DNA from: Halorubellus sp. JP-L1
GTDB taxonomy: Archaea > Halobacteriota > Halobacteria > Halobacteriales > Natrialbaceae
Direction: 5' to 3'
Assembly (NCBI RefSeq): GCF_011440375.1
Contig: NZ_JAAOIR010000001.1
Coordinates: forward strand, 992,001-1,056,000
Length of the DNA: 64,000 bases
A program made the position numbers and the translations under genes. The notes under the pieces were generated by a model, which searched no databases, was not told the origin of the DNA, and was given only the letters and a program-made list of their open reading frames with translations. Below, one piece after another: positions 9,044-16,930 of this stretch. The first letter of the stretch is position 1, and every line of letters begins with the position of its first letter.

Positions 9044-9156
9044 ACCCGGCCGTACGACGGGTGCGCCGTTACCCGTTGCGGTCCCGGCCAGGGCGCGCTC
9101 GGTCCCGACGCTCCCCGCGGTCGCGAGCCCATCTCCGCGCCCGCTCGCCGCTCCGC

Positions 9157-9516
9157 CTACTCGACTGCCGTCCCGACGAGCACGAGCTTCGCCGCTTCGT
9201 CGCCCCGGTTCTGGAGCTGGCGAGTCTGGTCGGCGCTCACGCGCACCGCCTCGTTCGTCGCGAGCGACACCGTCTCCCCACCGTCGTCGCCGCCGCCGTC
9301 GAAGTCGACGTCGACCACGCCCCGAACGCACACGTACACCTCCTCCTGGCCGTCGTCCGCGTGGTCGTGCTCCTTCCCGCGCGCCCCCGGCTCCAGTTCG
9401 AGGATGGTGACGCCCAGTTCGTCCGTCGCGAGCGCGTCCCGGAGGAACCACATCCCGCCGTAGTCCGGGTCCATGACCGATTCAACGTCCGACGCCGCCG
9501 CGTGCGTGTACGACAT
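9157..9516 (-). CDS. Single-domain cupin protein
   Basis: The 119-residue protein has the first cupin motif in degenerate form (GARGKEHDHADDGQEEVYV, giving two His and a Glu as metal ligands) and the second strand set toward the C-terminus (QLQNRGDEAAKLVLVG). Small cupins serve as enzymes or ligand sensors; neither can be chosen here. The start is the ATG at 9514-9516, immediately preceded by CCATAACGTACG with no long leader. It diverges from thyX, with 91 bases between the two starts. Confidence 0.82.
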   Translation of the reverse strand: MSYTHAAASDVESVMDPDYGGMWFLRDALATDELGVTILELEPGARGKEHDHADDGQEEVYVCVRGVVDVDFDGGGDDGGETVSLATNEAVRVSADQTRQLQNRGDEAAKLVLVGTAVE

Positions 9517-9607
9517 ACCATAACGTACGACGACCGCTGCCTTGAAAGTCGACGGTGACCGATGAGGGAAGGGTTTTGTCGGCGGCCCGCGACCACTCAC
9601 GCAACCG

Positions 9608-10351
9608 ATGGAAGTCCAACTACTGGAGGCGACGGACGACCCCGAGGAGGTCATCTGCAAGGGCGCGCGGAACGACTACAGCGAGCCGTTCGTCGGCGAC
9701 CAGACGTTCGCGGAGACGATGGCGACCGTCGACGGAGAGACGCTCGAGGAGAAGAAGGAGACGCTCATCGGGCACCTGCTCGACCACGGCCACTACGGGC
9801 CGTTCGAGCACGCGAACGCGGTGTTCGCCGTGAAGGGCATCAGTCGCTCGTGCATGGCGCAGATGACGCGCCACCGGCACGTGAGCTTCGACGTCCAGTC
9901 GATGCGGTACGTGAGCTTCGACGAGGTCGACCCCGACGACGTCCGCGACGGCGAGATGGTGGTGACGCCGCCGTCGGCCACCGACCCGGACTGGGTCGGT
10001 CGGAACCAGTCGACGGGACAGGTCGACGAGGAGACGGTCGCCGAACGCGAGGAACTGTTCCGCGAGTCCGTGAGTCGAAGCGTCGAAGAGTACCAGCGTC
10101 TGCTCGACCTCGGGATGCCGCCGGAGGACGCCAGGTTCGTGCTCCCGATCGGGACCGAGGTGAACATGGTGATGTCGATGAACGCGCGGATGCTGATGCA
10201 CGTCGCCGACATGCGCGCCGCCGCGGACGCGCAGTGGGAGATCCGCGAGATGACCGAGCGCGTGCTCGACCACGCGGCGGAGTGGTGCCCGATCACGTTC
10301 GCGTACTACGAGGAACACATGAAGAACCGGAAGAACCGCCTCGCGCCCTGA
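9608..10351 (+). CDS. thyX: Flavin-dependent thymidylate synthase
   Basis: The 247-residue protein contains RHRHVSFDVQS, the ThyX signature RHRx7S, at about residues 90-100, followed by MRYVSF. ThyX makes dTMP from dUMP with methylenetetrahydrofolate, using FAD and NADPH. A second conserved block, PIGTEVNMVMSMNARMLMH, resembles the C-terminal dUMP/FAD-binding helix. Length and motifs are complete. The divergent cupin gene shares the upstream region. Confidence 0.96.
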   Translation: MEVQLLEATDDPEEVICKGARNDYSEPFVGDQTFAETMATVDGETLEEKKETLIGHLLDHGHYGPFEHANAVFAVKGISRSCMAQMTRHRHVSFDVQSMRYVSFDEVDPDDVRDGEMVVTPPSATDPDWVGRNQSTGQVDEETVAEREELFRESVSRSVEEYQRLLDLGMPPEDARFVLPIGTEVNMVMSMNARMLMHVADMRAAADAQWEIREMTERVLDHAAEWCPITFAYYEEHMKNRKNRLAP

Positions 10352-10484
10352 GAACGGTTCCAGGGTCGTCAGTCGGCGATAGCTCATTCGGTCTGCGGAT
10401 CGATCCGCGAACTATCGCGGGCAGGAAATCGAGAGACTGGACGTACCGAACGCGCCCGTGGCTTCGGTGCGGTGCGAGGAGCGA

Positions 10485-10856
10485 CTATTCGTCGTCGTCG
10501 AACTCGTCTTCGTTCTCGCCGCGGACCATCGCTGCCTCCGCGCCGGCGTCGGCGTCGGCGGCGGAGGGTGCGTCGGCCGCGTGCGGACCCTCGACGAGTT
10601 CGCCGAAGTCCTCGACCTCGTCGTACTTGTCCTGGTACATCAGCGCGACCTTCCCCTTCTTCGTGAGTTCGTAGAGCCCGGAGCGGTTCGCGGGCCCGAT
10701 CTTGTCCACGAGCGCGTAGTCCGCCAGGACGGGGAGTCGGCTGTTGATGTTCTTCCGGCTCTTGCCGGTGTGTTCGGCCAGGTTCGTCGCCACGTTCCGG
10801 CCGTGTGCCTGTAGCGCCTCGAGGATCAGGAAGTCGGTTGGTCGTCGGAGTCTCAT
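10485..10856 (-). CDS. PhiH1-repressor-like winged-helix protein
   Basis: The 123-residue protein is a winged helix from residue 1 to about 80 (LRRPTDFLILEAL, then the recognition helix around GKSRKNINSRLPVLADY and the wing SGLYELTKKGKVAL), followed by an acidic low-complexity tail. It resembles the repressor of haloarchaeal phage phiH1 and its many chromosomal relatives. The ATG at 10854-10856 is preferred over a start 21 bases upstream because it begins the conserved MRLRRPTD. Upstream on its strand AAATAAAAGG is a TATA-like box. The target is unknown. Confidence 0.85.
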   Translation of the reverse strand: MRLRRPTDFLILEALQAHGRNVATNLAEHTGKSRKNINSRLPVLADYALVDKIGPANRSGLYELTKKGKVALMYQDKYDEVEDFGELVEGPHAADAPSAADADAGAEAAMVRGENEDEFDDDE

Positions 10857-11384
10857 TGGGTTGTCCCTTCCTAACACATAGAACGTCCCTCCTTTTATTT
10901 CTATCTAATGGCAATCTACCGGGCGTATCGTCCTTGCGAATTTCCATCGGTGATTTTATGGTGTTGGAGTTACAAGGTGGAAGTAGGATGCGAGGACGAC
11001 GCCCCACGCGACGCGTGGAACCGTAACCGACCTCGCACTCCTGTCAGCGACCCAAACCCGTTGCCACCTACGACGGAATCCCCACCCCGAATCGCCCGCC
11101 TCACTCCCCTCGCGAGCGGGCGACCCCCATTCCCCCTCGGTTCGACCACACCACCACTCGAACGACCAGCGCTGGCACCCAAAGCGCCCGTGACCCGTCA
11201 CCGCGTGACCCGACACCGCCGACGAACACCAGGAGCCGTCCACTTCGAACAGCCGGCGCATCCCACCAGAGTCGGACTCGAACGGATGACGACGAACCGA
11301 CGCCGGGAAGCTGTCGGCGGACACGAACGACCGACGAGACGAGGGCATAGGTTCTTTTGTACCGCCCCCCGAAAGCGAGTGTGA
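10857..11384. other. 528-base gap between divergent genes
   Basis: The right edge of the repressor promoter lies at about 10885-10905. A second AT-rich patch (GATTTTATGG near 10951) has no clear gene behind it. From about 11090 to 11330 the plus strand is C-rich with no codon-position bias that would suggest a protein. TTCTTTTGTA at about 11352-11361 is a plausible TATA box for the gene at 11385. I recognise no RNA structure. Confidence 0.6.
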
Positions 11385-12611
11385 ATGCGTCGGGTGAGTC
11401 GCCTCGTCGTCGTCGTGCTCGTGCTCTCGCTACCAGTCGCCGGACTCGTCGCGGTAGAGGACGCCCCGGATAGCGCGAGCGCGACGATCGGGAGCCAAGC
11501 GGACGTGAACGCACAGGAGTTCGACAGTACGACGTTCATCGTCACTCCGTACGCGAACGGGACCGCGACGTTCACCATCAGGTACGAACGTCGCCTGGCG
11601 AACCAGAGCGAGCGCGAGCAGTTCGAGACGTTCGCCGAGCGCTTCGAGAACGAGTCCACCGACCTCTCCGAGAACTTCCAGTCGCGCGCGACGTCACTCA
11701 CCGCCGCCGGCCGGAACGCCACGGGCCGGGACATGACCGCATCCAGCTTCACTCGCGACGCGCGCGTCGAGGAGCAGTTCAACACGCTCGGGATCGTCGA
11801 GCTATCGTTCCAGTGGTCCGCGTTCGGCGTCGTCCGCGACGACGGTAGCGTCGTCGTCGGCGACGTCTTCGACGGCGGCATCTACCTCGGCCCGAACCAG
11901 GCGCTCGTCTTCCAGCACGGGCCCGGCCTCCAGTTCCAGCGCGTCGACCCAGCGGGGTCCGCGTCCGGCGAGACGCTCCCGAGCAGCGACTCCGTCACGT
12001 GGCAGGGCGAGCAGGACTTCTCGGACGAGCGACCGCGAGCGACGTTCGTGCCCGCCGGCTCCGGAACGACCACCCCCGGTGACGGATCGACGACCGCGCC
12101 CGGCGGCGACGGCACCGACGCCGGGTCGCGGACGGACGACGCGGCCGGCGGCGACGGCCTCGGGATGCTCCCGATGGTCGTCCTGGCGCTCGTCGCCGTC
12201 CTCGTCGCCGCGTTCGCCGTCCGCGAGTACGGCGGGGACCTCGTCACGACCGACGGTTCCCGCGGGGACGACGCCGACGCGACTGCGGACGCGACCACGG
12301 AGAGCGCAGCCGGTTCGGGCGCGAGCGATCCCGACGCGTCGAACGCGGCGCCCGCGGTCGCGGACGAGGAGCTCCTCACGGACGAGGACCGCGTCGTGTC
12401 GCTGCTCGAGGAGCACGGCGGCCGGATGCGTCAGGTGAACATCGTGGATCAAACCGGGTGGTCGAAGTCGAAGGTCAGCATGCTGCTCTCGGACATGGAG
12501 GACGACGACGTCATCTCGAAGCTCCGCGTCGGCCGCGAGAACATCGTGAGTCTCGACGGCCACGAGCCAGACGTCGCCGGATCGCCGTTCGACGACGACG
12601 GCGACACGTGA
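11385..12611 (+). CDS. Membrane-anchored HTH protein with extracellular domain
   Basis: The 408-residue protein has a signal peptide or anchor (about residues 6-24), an extracellular beta-rich domain (about 40-215, sometimes annotated DUF7345), and a Thr/Gly/Asp-rich linker. A transmembrane helix spans about 261-282 (PMVVLALVAVLVAAFAV). A cytoplasmic winged helix occupies about 332-395 (RVVSLLEEHGGRM, then TGWSKSKVSMLLSDME). The architecture is that of a one-component surface sensor that binds DNA at its C-terminus. Whether it acts at the membrane or after cleavage is unknown. The ATG is preceded by a TATA-like box about 28 bases away, so it is probably leaderless. Confidence 0.88.
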   Translation: MRRVSRLVVVVLVLSLPVAGLVAVEDAPDSASATIGSQADVNAQEFDSTTFIVTPYANGTATFTIRYERRLANQSEREQFETFAERFENESTDLSENFQSRATSLTAAGRNATGRDMTASSFTRDARVEEQFNTLGIVELSFQWSAFGVVRDDGSVVVGDVFDGGIYLGPNQALVFQHGPGLQFQRVDPAGSASGETLPSSDSVTWQGEQDFSDERPRATFVPAGSGTTTPGDGSTTAPGGDGTDAGSRTDDAAGGDGLGMLPMVVLALVAVLVAAFAVREYGGDLVTTDGSRGDDADATADATTESAAGSGASDPDASNAAPAVADEELLTDEDRVVSLLEEHGGRMRQVNIVDQTGWSKSKVSMLLSDMEDDDVISKLRVGRENIVSLDGHEPDVAGSPFDDDGDT

Positions 12612-12641
12612 AACCCACACACGGCTCCACGGAAACGGAAC

Positions 12642-12655
12642 GGTTTTACGTAACC
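12642..12655 (+). promoter_or_regulatory. Probable original promoter of the tRNA-Glu gene
   Basis: GGTTTTACGTAACC lies about 25-38 bases before the G that begins the truncated tRNA copy at 12680, the usual archaeal TATA spacing. The integrated element now separates it from the intact tRNA. A close look-alike occurs at 15284-15298. Confidence 0.55.
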
Positions 12656-12679
12656 ACTCGCTATCTAAGCGTGCACACC

Positions 12680-12723
12680 GCTCCGTTGGTGTAGTCCGGC
12701 CAATCATCTTGCCCTCTCACGGC
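12680..12723 (+). repeat. Truncated 5' half of tRNA-Glu; left attachment repeat
   Basis: These 44 bases are identical to 15360-15403, the first 44 bases of the intact tRNA-Glu. They cover the acceptor 5' strand, the D arm, the anticodon loop and three bases of the 3' anticodon stem. Identity stops at 12724 (G, where the tRNA has A). It cannot form a tRNA because the T arm and the 3' acceptor strand are missing. Confidence 0.93.
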
Positions 12724-12882
12724 GCTGCCGATTTCGCCTGAGTGGGAAGGGCCAAAATCGCCAGCGGGCATCGCGTTGTTTTCCTCGTCGCCAAGACACG
12801 CTGGCGAGTAGATTGCGTTGAATGCGTAATCGCAAGACTGCGCCGGGGTGTCTAACCAGTAAGAGCAACTACAGGTTAGACA

Positions 12883-14013
12883 ATGGCGAACGACCCAAAC
12901 ATCGACGAAGTTCAGGGGATTCCCCTGATGACGAAAGACACCGCAGGCCGACTCTCCGAGAAGCAACGAGTGGACTATGGGGAGGAAATTCGTTCCCTGT
13001 TGAAGTGGCTGCTATCGGCCGGAAAAGATCCTGAGCGACTCAAGGGATACGCTCAGAGCACCATCTACACGAGCACGAACCACATCGACGTGTGGGCGCG
13101 GTGGGTGTGGGATGAGGAAGGATACACCTCGACCTTCACCCACGACCACGCGGACGACTACTTATTCCATCTCGGAACCCAAACAGACTACTCTGACTAC
13201 TATCTCGCCTCGATATTCAAGACGCTCAAGCGGTACTTCAAGTGGCAAGTTCACGAGCGAAACGGGACGGAGTGGGACCCACAGTACAGCTTCAACGATC
13301 CGTCCAGTACGAAACCGCAGGAGTATCTCTCCATCGAGGAGCGAGAGAGACTGCGAGATGCAGCTCTGGATTACCGTGGAGTCCCTCATTACAAGAGTCT
13401 GACTCCGGAGGAGCGGAGCCGGTGGAAGGCTCACCTCGCAGTCCGGTTCGAGAAGTCGAAGTCCGAGATCACCCCCGCTGACTTCGAGCGTGCGAATGGT
13501 TGGAAGTTCACGAGCCTCATCTGGGTGAGTCTCGACGTTGGGTTACGTCCGGTAGAAGTCGAGCGAGCGAAGACGAGTTGGTTCCGTGTTGAAGATACGG
13601 AGAATCCGAAAGTCGTTATTCCGGCTGACGATTCTACGAAGAACACGGAGCATTGGGACGTTCCCCTAACCCGGAAAACGGGCGAAGCGGTGAAACGATG
13701 GATCGCGGAGCGCGATGCCTACCCGAAGTACGACGACACCGATACGATGTGGCTCACGCGGGAGTCGAATCCCTACGCCTCGTCATCGTTACGCTATCTA
13801 CTAATTCAGCTCTGCGAGGAAGCACGCATTGAGGTCGAAGACCGCCGAATGTCTTGGTACGCGATTCGTCATTCAGTCGGAACTCACCTGGCTCAGACGA
13901 AGGACTTGAAGCACGCTCAACGAGTTCTACGACACAAACGGACAGAGACTACAATGAAGTACAATCACCCGGATGAGAATCAGATTCGGGATGGACAAGA
14001 TAAAATCGGATAG
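12883..14013 (+). CDS. Tyrosine recombinase (integrase) of the element
   Basis: The 376-residue protein has an N-terminal SAM-like core-binding domain (about residues 30-125) and a catalytic domain (about 145-365). Catalytic candidates are Arg222 (GLRPVEVE), Lys253, Arg329, His351 (LRHKR) and nucleophile Tyr360 (TMKYNH). The position three before Arg329, usually His in the HxxR box, is Tyr326 (WYAIRH). It should recombine the tRNA-Glu site with a matching site on the excised circle. It is the first gene inside the left repeat, as is common for tRNA-targeted elements. The start ATG at 12883 follows an in-register ACAGGTTAGACA leader. Confidence 0.93.
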   Translation: MANDPNIDEVQGIPLMTKDTAGRLSEKQRVDYGEEIRSLLKWLLSAGKDPERLKGYAQSTIYTSTNHIDVWARWVWDEEGYTSTFTHDHADDYLFHLGTQTDYSDYYLASIFKTLKRYFKWQVHERNGTEWDPQYSFNDPSSTKPQEYLSIEERERLRDAALDYRGVPHYKSLTPEERSRWKAHLAVRFEKSKSEITPADFERANGWKFTSLIWVSLDVGLRPVEVERAKTSWFRVEDTENPKVVIPADDSTKNTEHWDVPLTRKTGEAVKRWIAERDAYPKYDDTDTMWLTRESNPYASSSLRYLLIQLCEEARIEVEDRRMSWYAIRHSVGTHLAQTKDLKHAQRVLRHKRTETTMKYNHPDENQIRDGQDKIG

Positions 14014-14049
14014 CGTTATTCCGGCAAACGGCGAGGAAATTTGGAGTAT

Positions 14050-14583
14050 TTATTTCGCACTGACTAAGTCGAGTATATACAGAGGAATCCAGATCATCAC
14101 TACGGAGGAGCCAAGGATAGTCAACAAACCTGCGACGTGGAACCAGAGTAGAAAGGAGATTCCGAGGAACGGGTCAGAAATAAAGAGAGCGATGAGGCTA
14201 CCGACTGCACTCGCCATCCCGAGAGTCCAAATAATGAACGCCATAATCGCCGTCCCAAACGAGATATTAAGCGAATCGAGCCACTGGAAGATGGAGATTC
14301 GGACATTCTGCAGTCTACGGTTTGGACGGCGACGCCCCTGACCATTCCACTTATAGAAAAATCGTTTTTCTTTTCCAATAGATTCTTCCTTTTTAGATAG
14401 GTCAGAAAGTTGGTTAGCAACCGTCCCCACCTTACTGGCCCGACAGTCATCAGAAATCGCCTCGAAGATCGTTTCCGGTTCATGTTCCATGTCAGGGTGA
14501 TTATAGAGGTGTTTGATAATCTCCCGTTTGGTGTCTTGATTTCCTCCGTCGTACTTTTCCAAGAGCTGTTCCTTGGTGTTCAT
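14050..14583 (-). CDS. Winged-helix protein with membrane-embedded C-terminus
   Basis: The 177-residue protein combines a predicted winged helix (about residues 18-80, with the KVGTVANQLSDLSKKE region as a possible recognition helix) with a basic linker (RRRPNRR, about 84-90) and two or three membrane helices (about 109-135 and 140-172). I do not recognise the family. It could be a membrane-tethered repressor of the element or a regulator that senses the membrane. It is convergent with the integrase and divergent from the next small gene, with paired inverted motifs in the shared 5' region. Codon use is AT-rich like the rest of the element. Confidence 0.75.
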   Translation of the reverse strand: MNTKEQLLEKYDGGNQDTKREIIKHLYNHPDMEHEPETIFEAISDDCRASKVGTVANQLSDLSKKEESIGKEKRFFYKWNGQGRRRPNRRLQNVRISIFQWLDSLNISFGTAIMAFIIWTLGMASAVGSLIALFISDPFLGISFLLWFHVAGLLTILGSSVVMIWIPLYILDLVSAK

Positions 14584-14614
14584 TCTAAACCCCCCAAGGG
14601 CGACGGGTCGTGAT

Positions 14615-14658
14615 GGTTGTCATGACCTTGTTGAGCACCCATGATGACTGTCACAACC
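14615..14658. promoter_or_regulatory. Inverted motifs between divergent element genes; candidate operators
   Basis: GGTTGT (14615-14620) and ACAACC (14653-14658) form an inverted pair. Inside are two self-complementary cores, GTCATGAC (14619-14626) and TGACTGTCA (14645-14653). They lie 32-75 bases upstream of the winged-helix gene and before a TTTATAC box (about 14686-14692) of the next gene. That suits an operator bound by the element's own winged-helix protein; binding itself is inference. Confidence 0.45.
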
Positions 14659-14758
14659 CATCTCGTTGCTGAACTATCTTTAGAGTTTATACTATTGCCA
14701 GTTGAAGTGGAAACTGGATAATGATCCAAATGAAAGACCGAACAATGACCGAATAATT

Positions 14759-15100
14759 ATGCCAGGCATTCAACACGGTTATGAGCGCGGTGTCTCGGTA
14801 ATAGTCGAAACTCTGATCGTAGCAATCCTCATAGGAGAAGTGGTGCCAGTACTCGTCGAAGCTGGCTTACTCCCGAAGAATCTATTTTCGGGCTTGGTGG
14901 TGTTCTCCATCCTTGGTATAGTATTAACAATCGACAAGTCGAGATACTGGTCGTTTGGCTACTTAGCAGGGTTTTGTATCGGGATCTTCATAGCATTACC
15001 ACTCTTTCTTCAGACACGGTTTATTGGTGGACTCGACTTACTCCTCTACGGAGGCGCTGCAGTGAGTGCAATTGCACTACGGGTGAAAATCCACAGTTGA
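14759..15100 (+). CDS. Small polytopic membrane protein of the element
   Basis: From the ATG at 14759 this is a 113-residue protein with four hydrophobic segments (about residues 12-34, 42-58, 65-85 and 89-107) and few charged residues. I recognise no family. An in-frame TTG 57 bases upstream would add a polar N-terminus; I prefer the ATG. A very short frame (ATG at 14721, stop at 14754-14756) ends just before it and might be a leader peptide, or chance. It is the last gene before the right attachment repeat. Confidence 0.6.
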   Translation: MPGIQHGYERGVSVIVETLIVAILIGEVVPVLVEAGLLPKNLFSGLVVFSILGIVLTIDKSRYWSFGYLAGFCIGIFIALPLFLQTRFIGGLDLLLYGGAAVSAIALRVKIHS

Positions 15101-15359
15101 TAGATTTGTCTATATAACAGGGTTTGTTGGCCGTTTCCAATCTGGCTCCATCGAGGAGATCGAATCAGTCAGATTGCCGAGACGGAGGCAAGACCGAGGC
15201 CGGATCTAAGAATAGAGCTTCCGTCGAGTCGTCTCCCGAGGGCATTCCGGCGAATGGCAACTGCCCGCGAACCCAAAAAGTGAGGTTTTTATGTTACCGG
15301 TACATCCAGTCGAGTGAAGCCGCTTCCCACCGGGGAATACCGGCCTGACGACGAGGCAA
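15101..15359 (+). other. Right end of the element, non-coding
   Basis: No convincing gene lies here. The stretch begins with an AT-rich run (TCTATATAAC near 15111-15120) and ends at the intact tRNA. It contains the promoter-like GGTTTTTATGTTACC at 15284-15298 and a small CCGGGGAATACCGG hairpin near 15331-15344, which could be part of a longer tRNA leader. Confidence 0.6.
15284..15298 (+). promoter_or_regulatory. Element-borne substitute promoter for tRNA-Glu
   Basis: GGTTTTTATGTTACC closely resembles GGTTTTACGTAACC at 12642-12655, the presumed original promoter. It lies about 62-76 bases before the tRNA, farther than the original 25-38, so a longer 5' leader would need RNase P processing. 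Its activity is inferred from similarity and position. Confidence 0.5.
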
Positions 15360-15434
15360 GCTCCGTTGGTGTAGTCCGGCCAATCATCTTGCCCTCTCAC
15401 GGCAAGGACCAGGGTTCGAATCCCTGACGGAGCA
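15360..15434 (+). tRNA. tRNA-Glu (anticodon CTC)
   Basis: The cloverleaf is complete. The acceptor stem is GCTCCGT (15360-15366) with ACGGAGC (15427-15433) and discriminator A at 15434. The anticodon stem is TTGCC/GGCAA (15389-15393, 15401-15405) around loop CTCTCAC with anticodon CTC at 15396-15398. The T stem is CAGGG/CCCTG around TTCGAAT. No intron is seen. CCA is not encoded. A T-run follows directly and is a likely terminator. This gene is the attachment site of the neighbouring element. Confidence 0.97.
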
Positions 15435-15605
15435 CTTTTTGCAACCCAAACCGCGAGCGATAGCGACCGGTTTGCTGGAACGAAGCGCGGACGGAGAGGA
15501 TGCGAAGCGGGGAGCGCAGAGCTGTCGCGGGTCGTCCGTTCGTCGTCCTGTGTGTCGTGGGTGCCCGGTAGACATTTCAGCTGGAGGCGAGTGGTGGGCT
15601 GCTAG

Positions 15606-16886
15606 ATGAGTGCCACGTCCGATGCGTTGACGGAGCCGCGGGTGCTCGCGCACGCGAAGCGCCGGCTGTTCCCCGAGGTGGAGGGACGCGAGGGGTACGC
15701 GGTGACGGACACGCAGTTCGCGACCGAGGAGTGGATGGCTGGCGAGCGCGTGGACGAGGGGGTTCGGGAGGTGCTGGCCCCGTTCAATCACGTTCGCGTC
15801 GGATCGGGGTACCCGGACGTCGTGGGCGTCGGGTCCCTGGACGACGACCTGCTGGGGGTGACTCGGCACGGAGAGGAGCCGCCGCTGGTGGTGGTGGAGG
15901 CGAAGGGGTTCTCGGCGAGCGGGCGCGTTGACGTCGGTCGCGGTGTCGTGCAGGCGCACGATCGACTCGGAGAGGCGAACGTGGCGTTCGTCGCGGCGCC
16001 GTCGGTGGCGGTGTCCGAGTCGGCGCGGTCGCTCGCGCGAGAGCTGAACGTGGGCGTGCTCGGCGTAGACGCGGACGGCGGCGTGGTGACATTGGAGCAT
16101 CCGCGCGTGGTCGGGACGCGGACGACGACGGAGACGACCGCGATCCGGTTCCAGGCGAGCGCCCAGGGGGTCGCGGAGCGGTCGTTCGGCCTGAATCACC
16201 CGAAGAACTACCTCGGGTACGCGCTCGCGGTCGCGCACGACCGGTCGACGGCGGACGTCGTCGGCGAGCGGGTCGTGGGCGCGGCCGAGGATGCGGCTCG
16301 CGGAGCGGCGTTCCTCGGGCTCGTCGACGACGCGCCGGCTGGGCGGTCGGTGACGCCGCTGGGCCGGGAGGTGGTGCGGTTCGCGCTAGACGAGTACGGG
16401 TCGGTCGACGCGGCACTGGACGCGTTCGCGGACTGGAAGGGCTCTCAGCGGCGGTTCTGCGAGCTCGCGCCGCGCTGGGGGCTGCTCGCGCGACGCGTGC
16501 TCTGGGCGTATCCGGCGACGCAGTTGCTGGTCGAGGAGCTCCAGTCGATGCACGACGACGGCATCGCGTCGCCGTCGCTCGTCGACGTCGTCGAGTACCT
16601 GCACGCGCTCCATCCGTCGTTCGCGATCGAGCTGTTCGTACGCGGAACCGAGGGCGCTCGCGAGCGCGTGCTCGACCGCGACGGCGACCTCAAGGTGGCC
16701 TCGCTCGCCGACGGTTCCGTGTATCACTCGCCGACGGTGTTCCAGCTGAAGGCGATGCTGTACCACGCCGGGTTCCTGACGGAGCGCGGCGCGGAACCGT
16801 CGAACCTCGATCCGACGGCGGACGTCTGGCGACTCCGGAACCCGGTAGGGGACCGTCGTGATCCGGCCGGGTCGTTCGTCGAGTGA
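15606..16886 (+). CDS. Uncharacterised protein with a PD-(D/E)XK nuclease-like core
   Basis: The 426-residue protein has no named family that I recognise. Its first third shows a restriction-nuclease-like pattern: GSGYPDVVGVG (Asp71), then after about 26 residues PLVVVEAKGF (Glu98, Ala99, Lys100), which fits PD-(D/E)XK catalytic residues. The rest is alpha-helical with a possible winged-helix section near residues 230-275 (AAFLGLVDDAPAGRSVTPLG) and no membrane segment. It starts 172 bases beyond the tRNA-Glu, outside the integrated element. A host-defence or DNA-repair role is conceivable, but there is no partner gene to support either. Confidence 0.65.
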   Translation: MSATSDALTEPRVLAHAKRRLFPEVEGREGYAVTDTQFATEEWMAGERVDEGVREVLAPFNHVRVGSGYPDVVGVGSLDDDLLGVTRHGEEPPLVVVEAKGFSASGRVDVGRGVVQAHDRLGEANVAFVAAPSVAVSESARSLARELNVGVLGVDADGGVVTLEHPRVVGTRTTTETTAIRFQASAQGVAERSFGLNHPKNYLGYALAVAHDRSTADVVGERVVGAAEDAARGAAFLGLVDDAPAGRSVTPLGREVVRFALDEYGSVDAALDAFADWKGSQRRFCELAPRWGLLARRVLWAYPATQLLVEELQSMHDDGIASPSLVDVVEYLHALHPSFAIELFVRGTEGARERVLDRDGDLKVASLADGSVYHSPTVFQLKAMLYHAGFLTERGAEPSNLDPTADVWRLRNPVGDRRDPAGSFVE

Positions 16887-16930
16887 GAACGCGAGTTCAC
16901 CCGAAGAGGCTGTAGACGGTACGATCGTGT

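Larger units (their letters stand above)
12680..15403 (+). mobile_element. 2.7-kb integrative element in tRNA-Glu
   Basis: Two exact 44-base direct repeats bound the region, one truncated and one inside an intact tRNA-Glu(CTC). Between them lie a tyrosine recombinase reading inward from the left, a winged-helix membrane protein and a small membrane protein. Base composition is visibly more AT-rich than in the flanks, with AT-ending codons frequent. No replication gene or structural virus gene is present, so it is either a minimal satellite-like element or the eroded remainder of a plasmid or virus. Insertion is in the 5' half of the tRNA; the right end supplies the sequence now upstream of the intact tRNA. 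Confidence 0.9.

Noticed and set aside
10908-11384. Gene in the long gap upstream of the membrane HTH protein
   Set aside because: The frames are Pro/Arg-rich shadows without codon-position bias or a recognisable start.
12680-12723. A second tRNA gene
   Set aside because: It stops after the anticodon arm; no T arm or 3' acceptor strand follows.
14721-14756. 11-codon leader peptide before the small membrane gene
   Set aside because: Too short to distinguish from chance; mentioned only as a possibility in the gene entry.
15124-15348. Open frame at the right end of the element
   Set aside because: No start signal, no recognisable domain, and it overlaps the tRNA promoter region.
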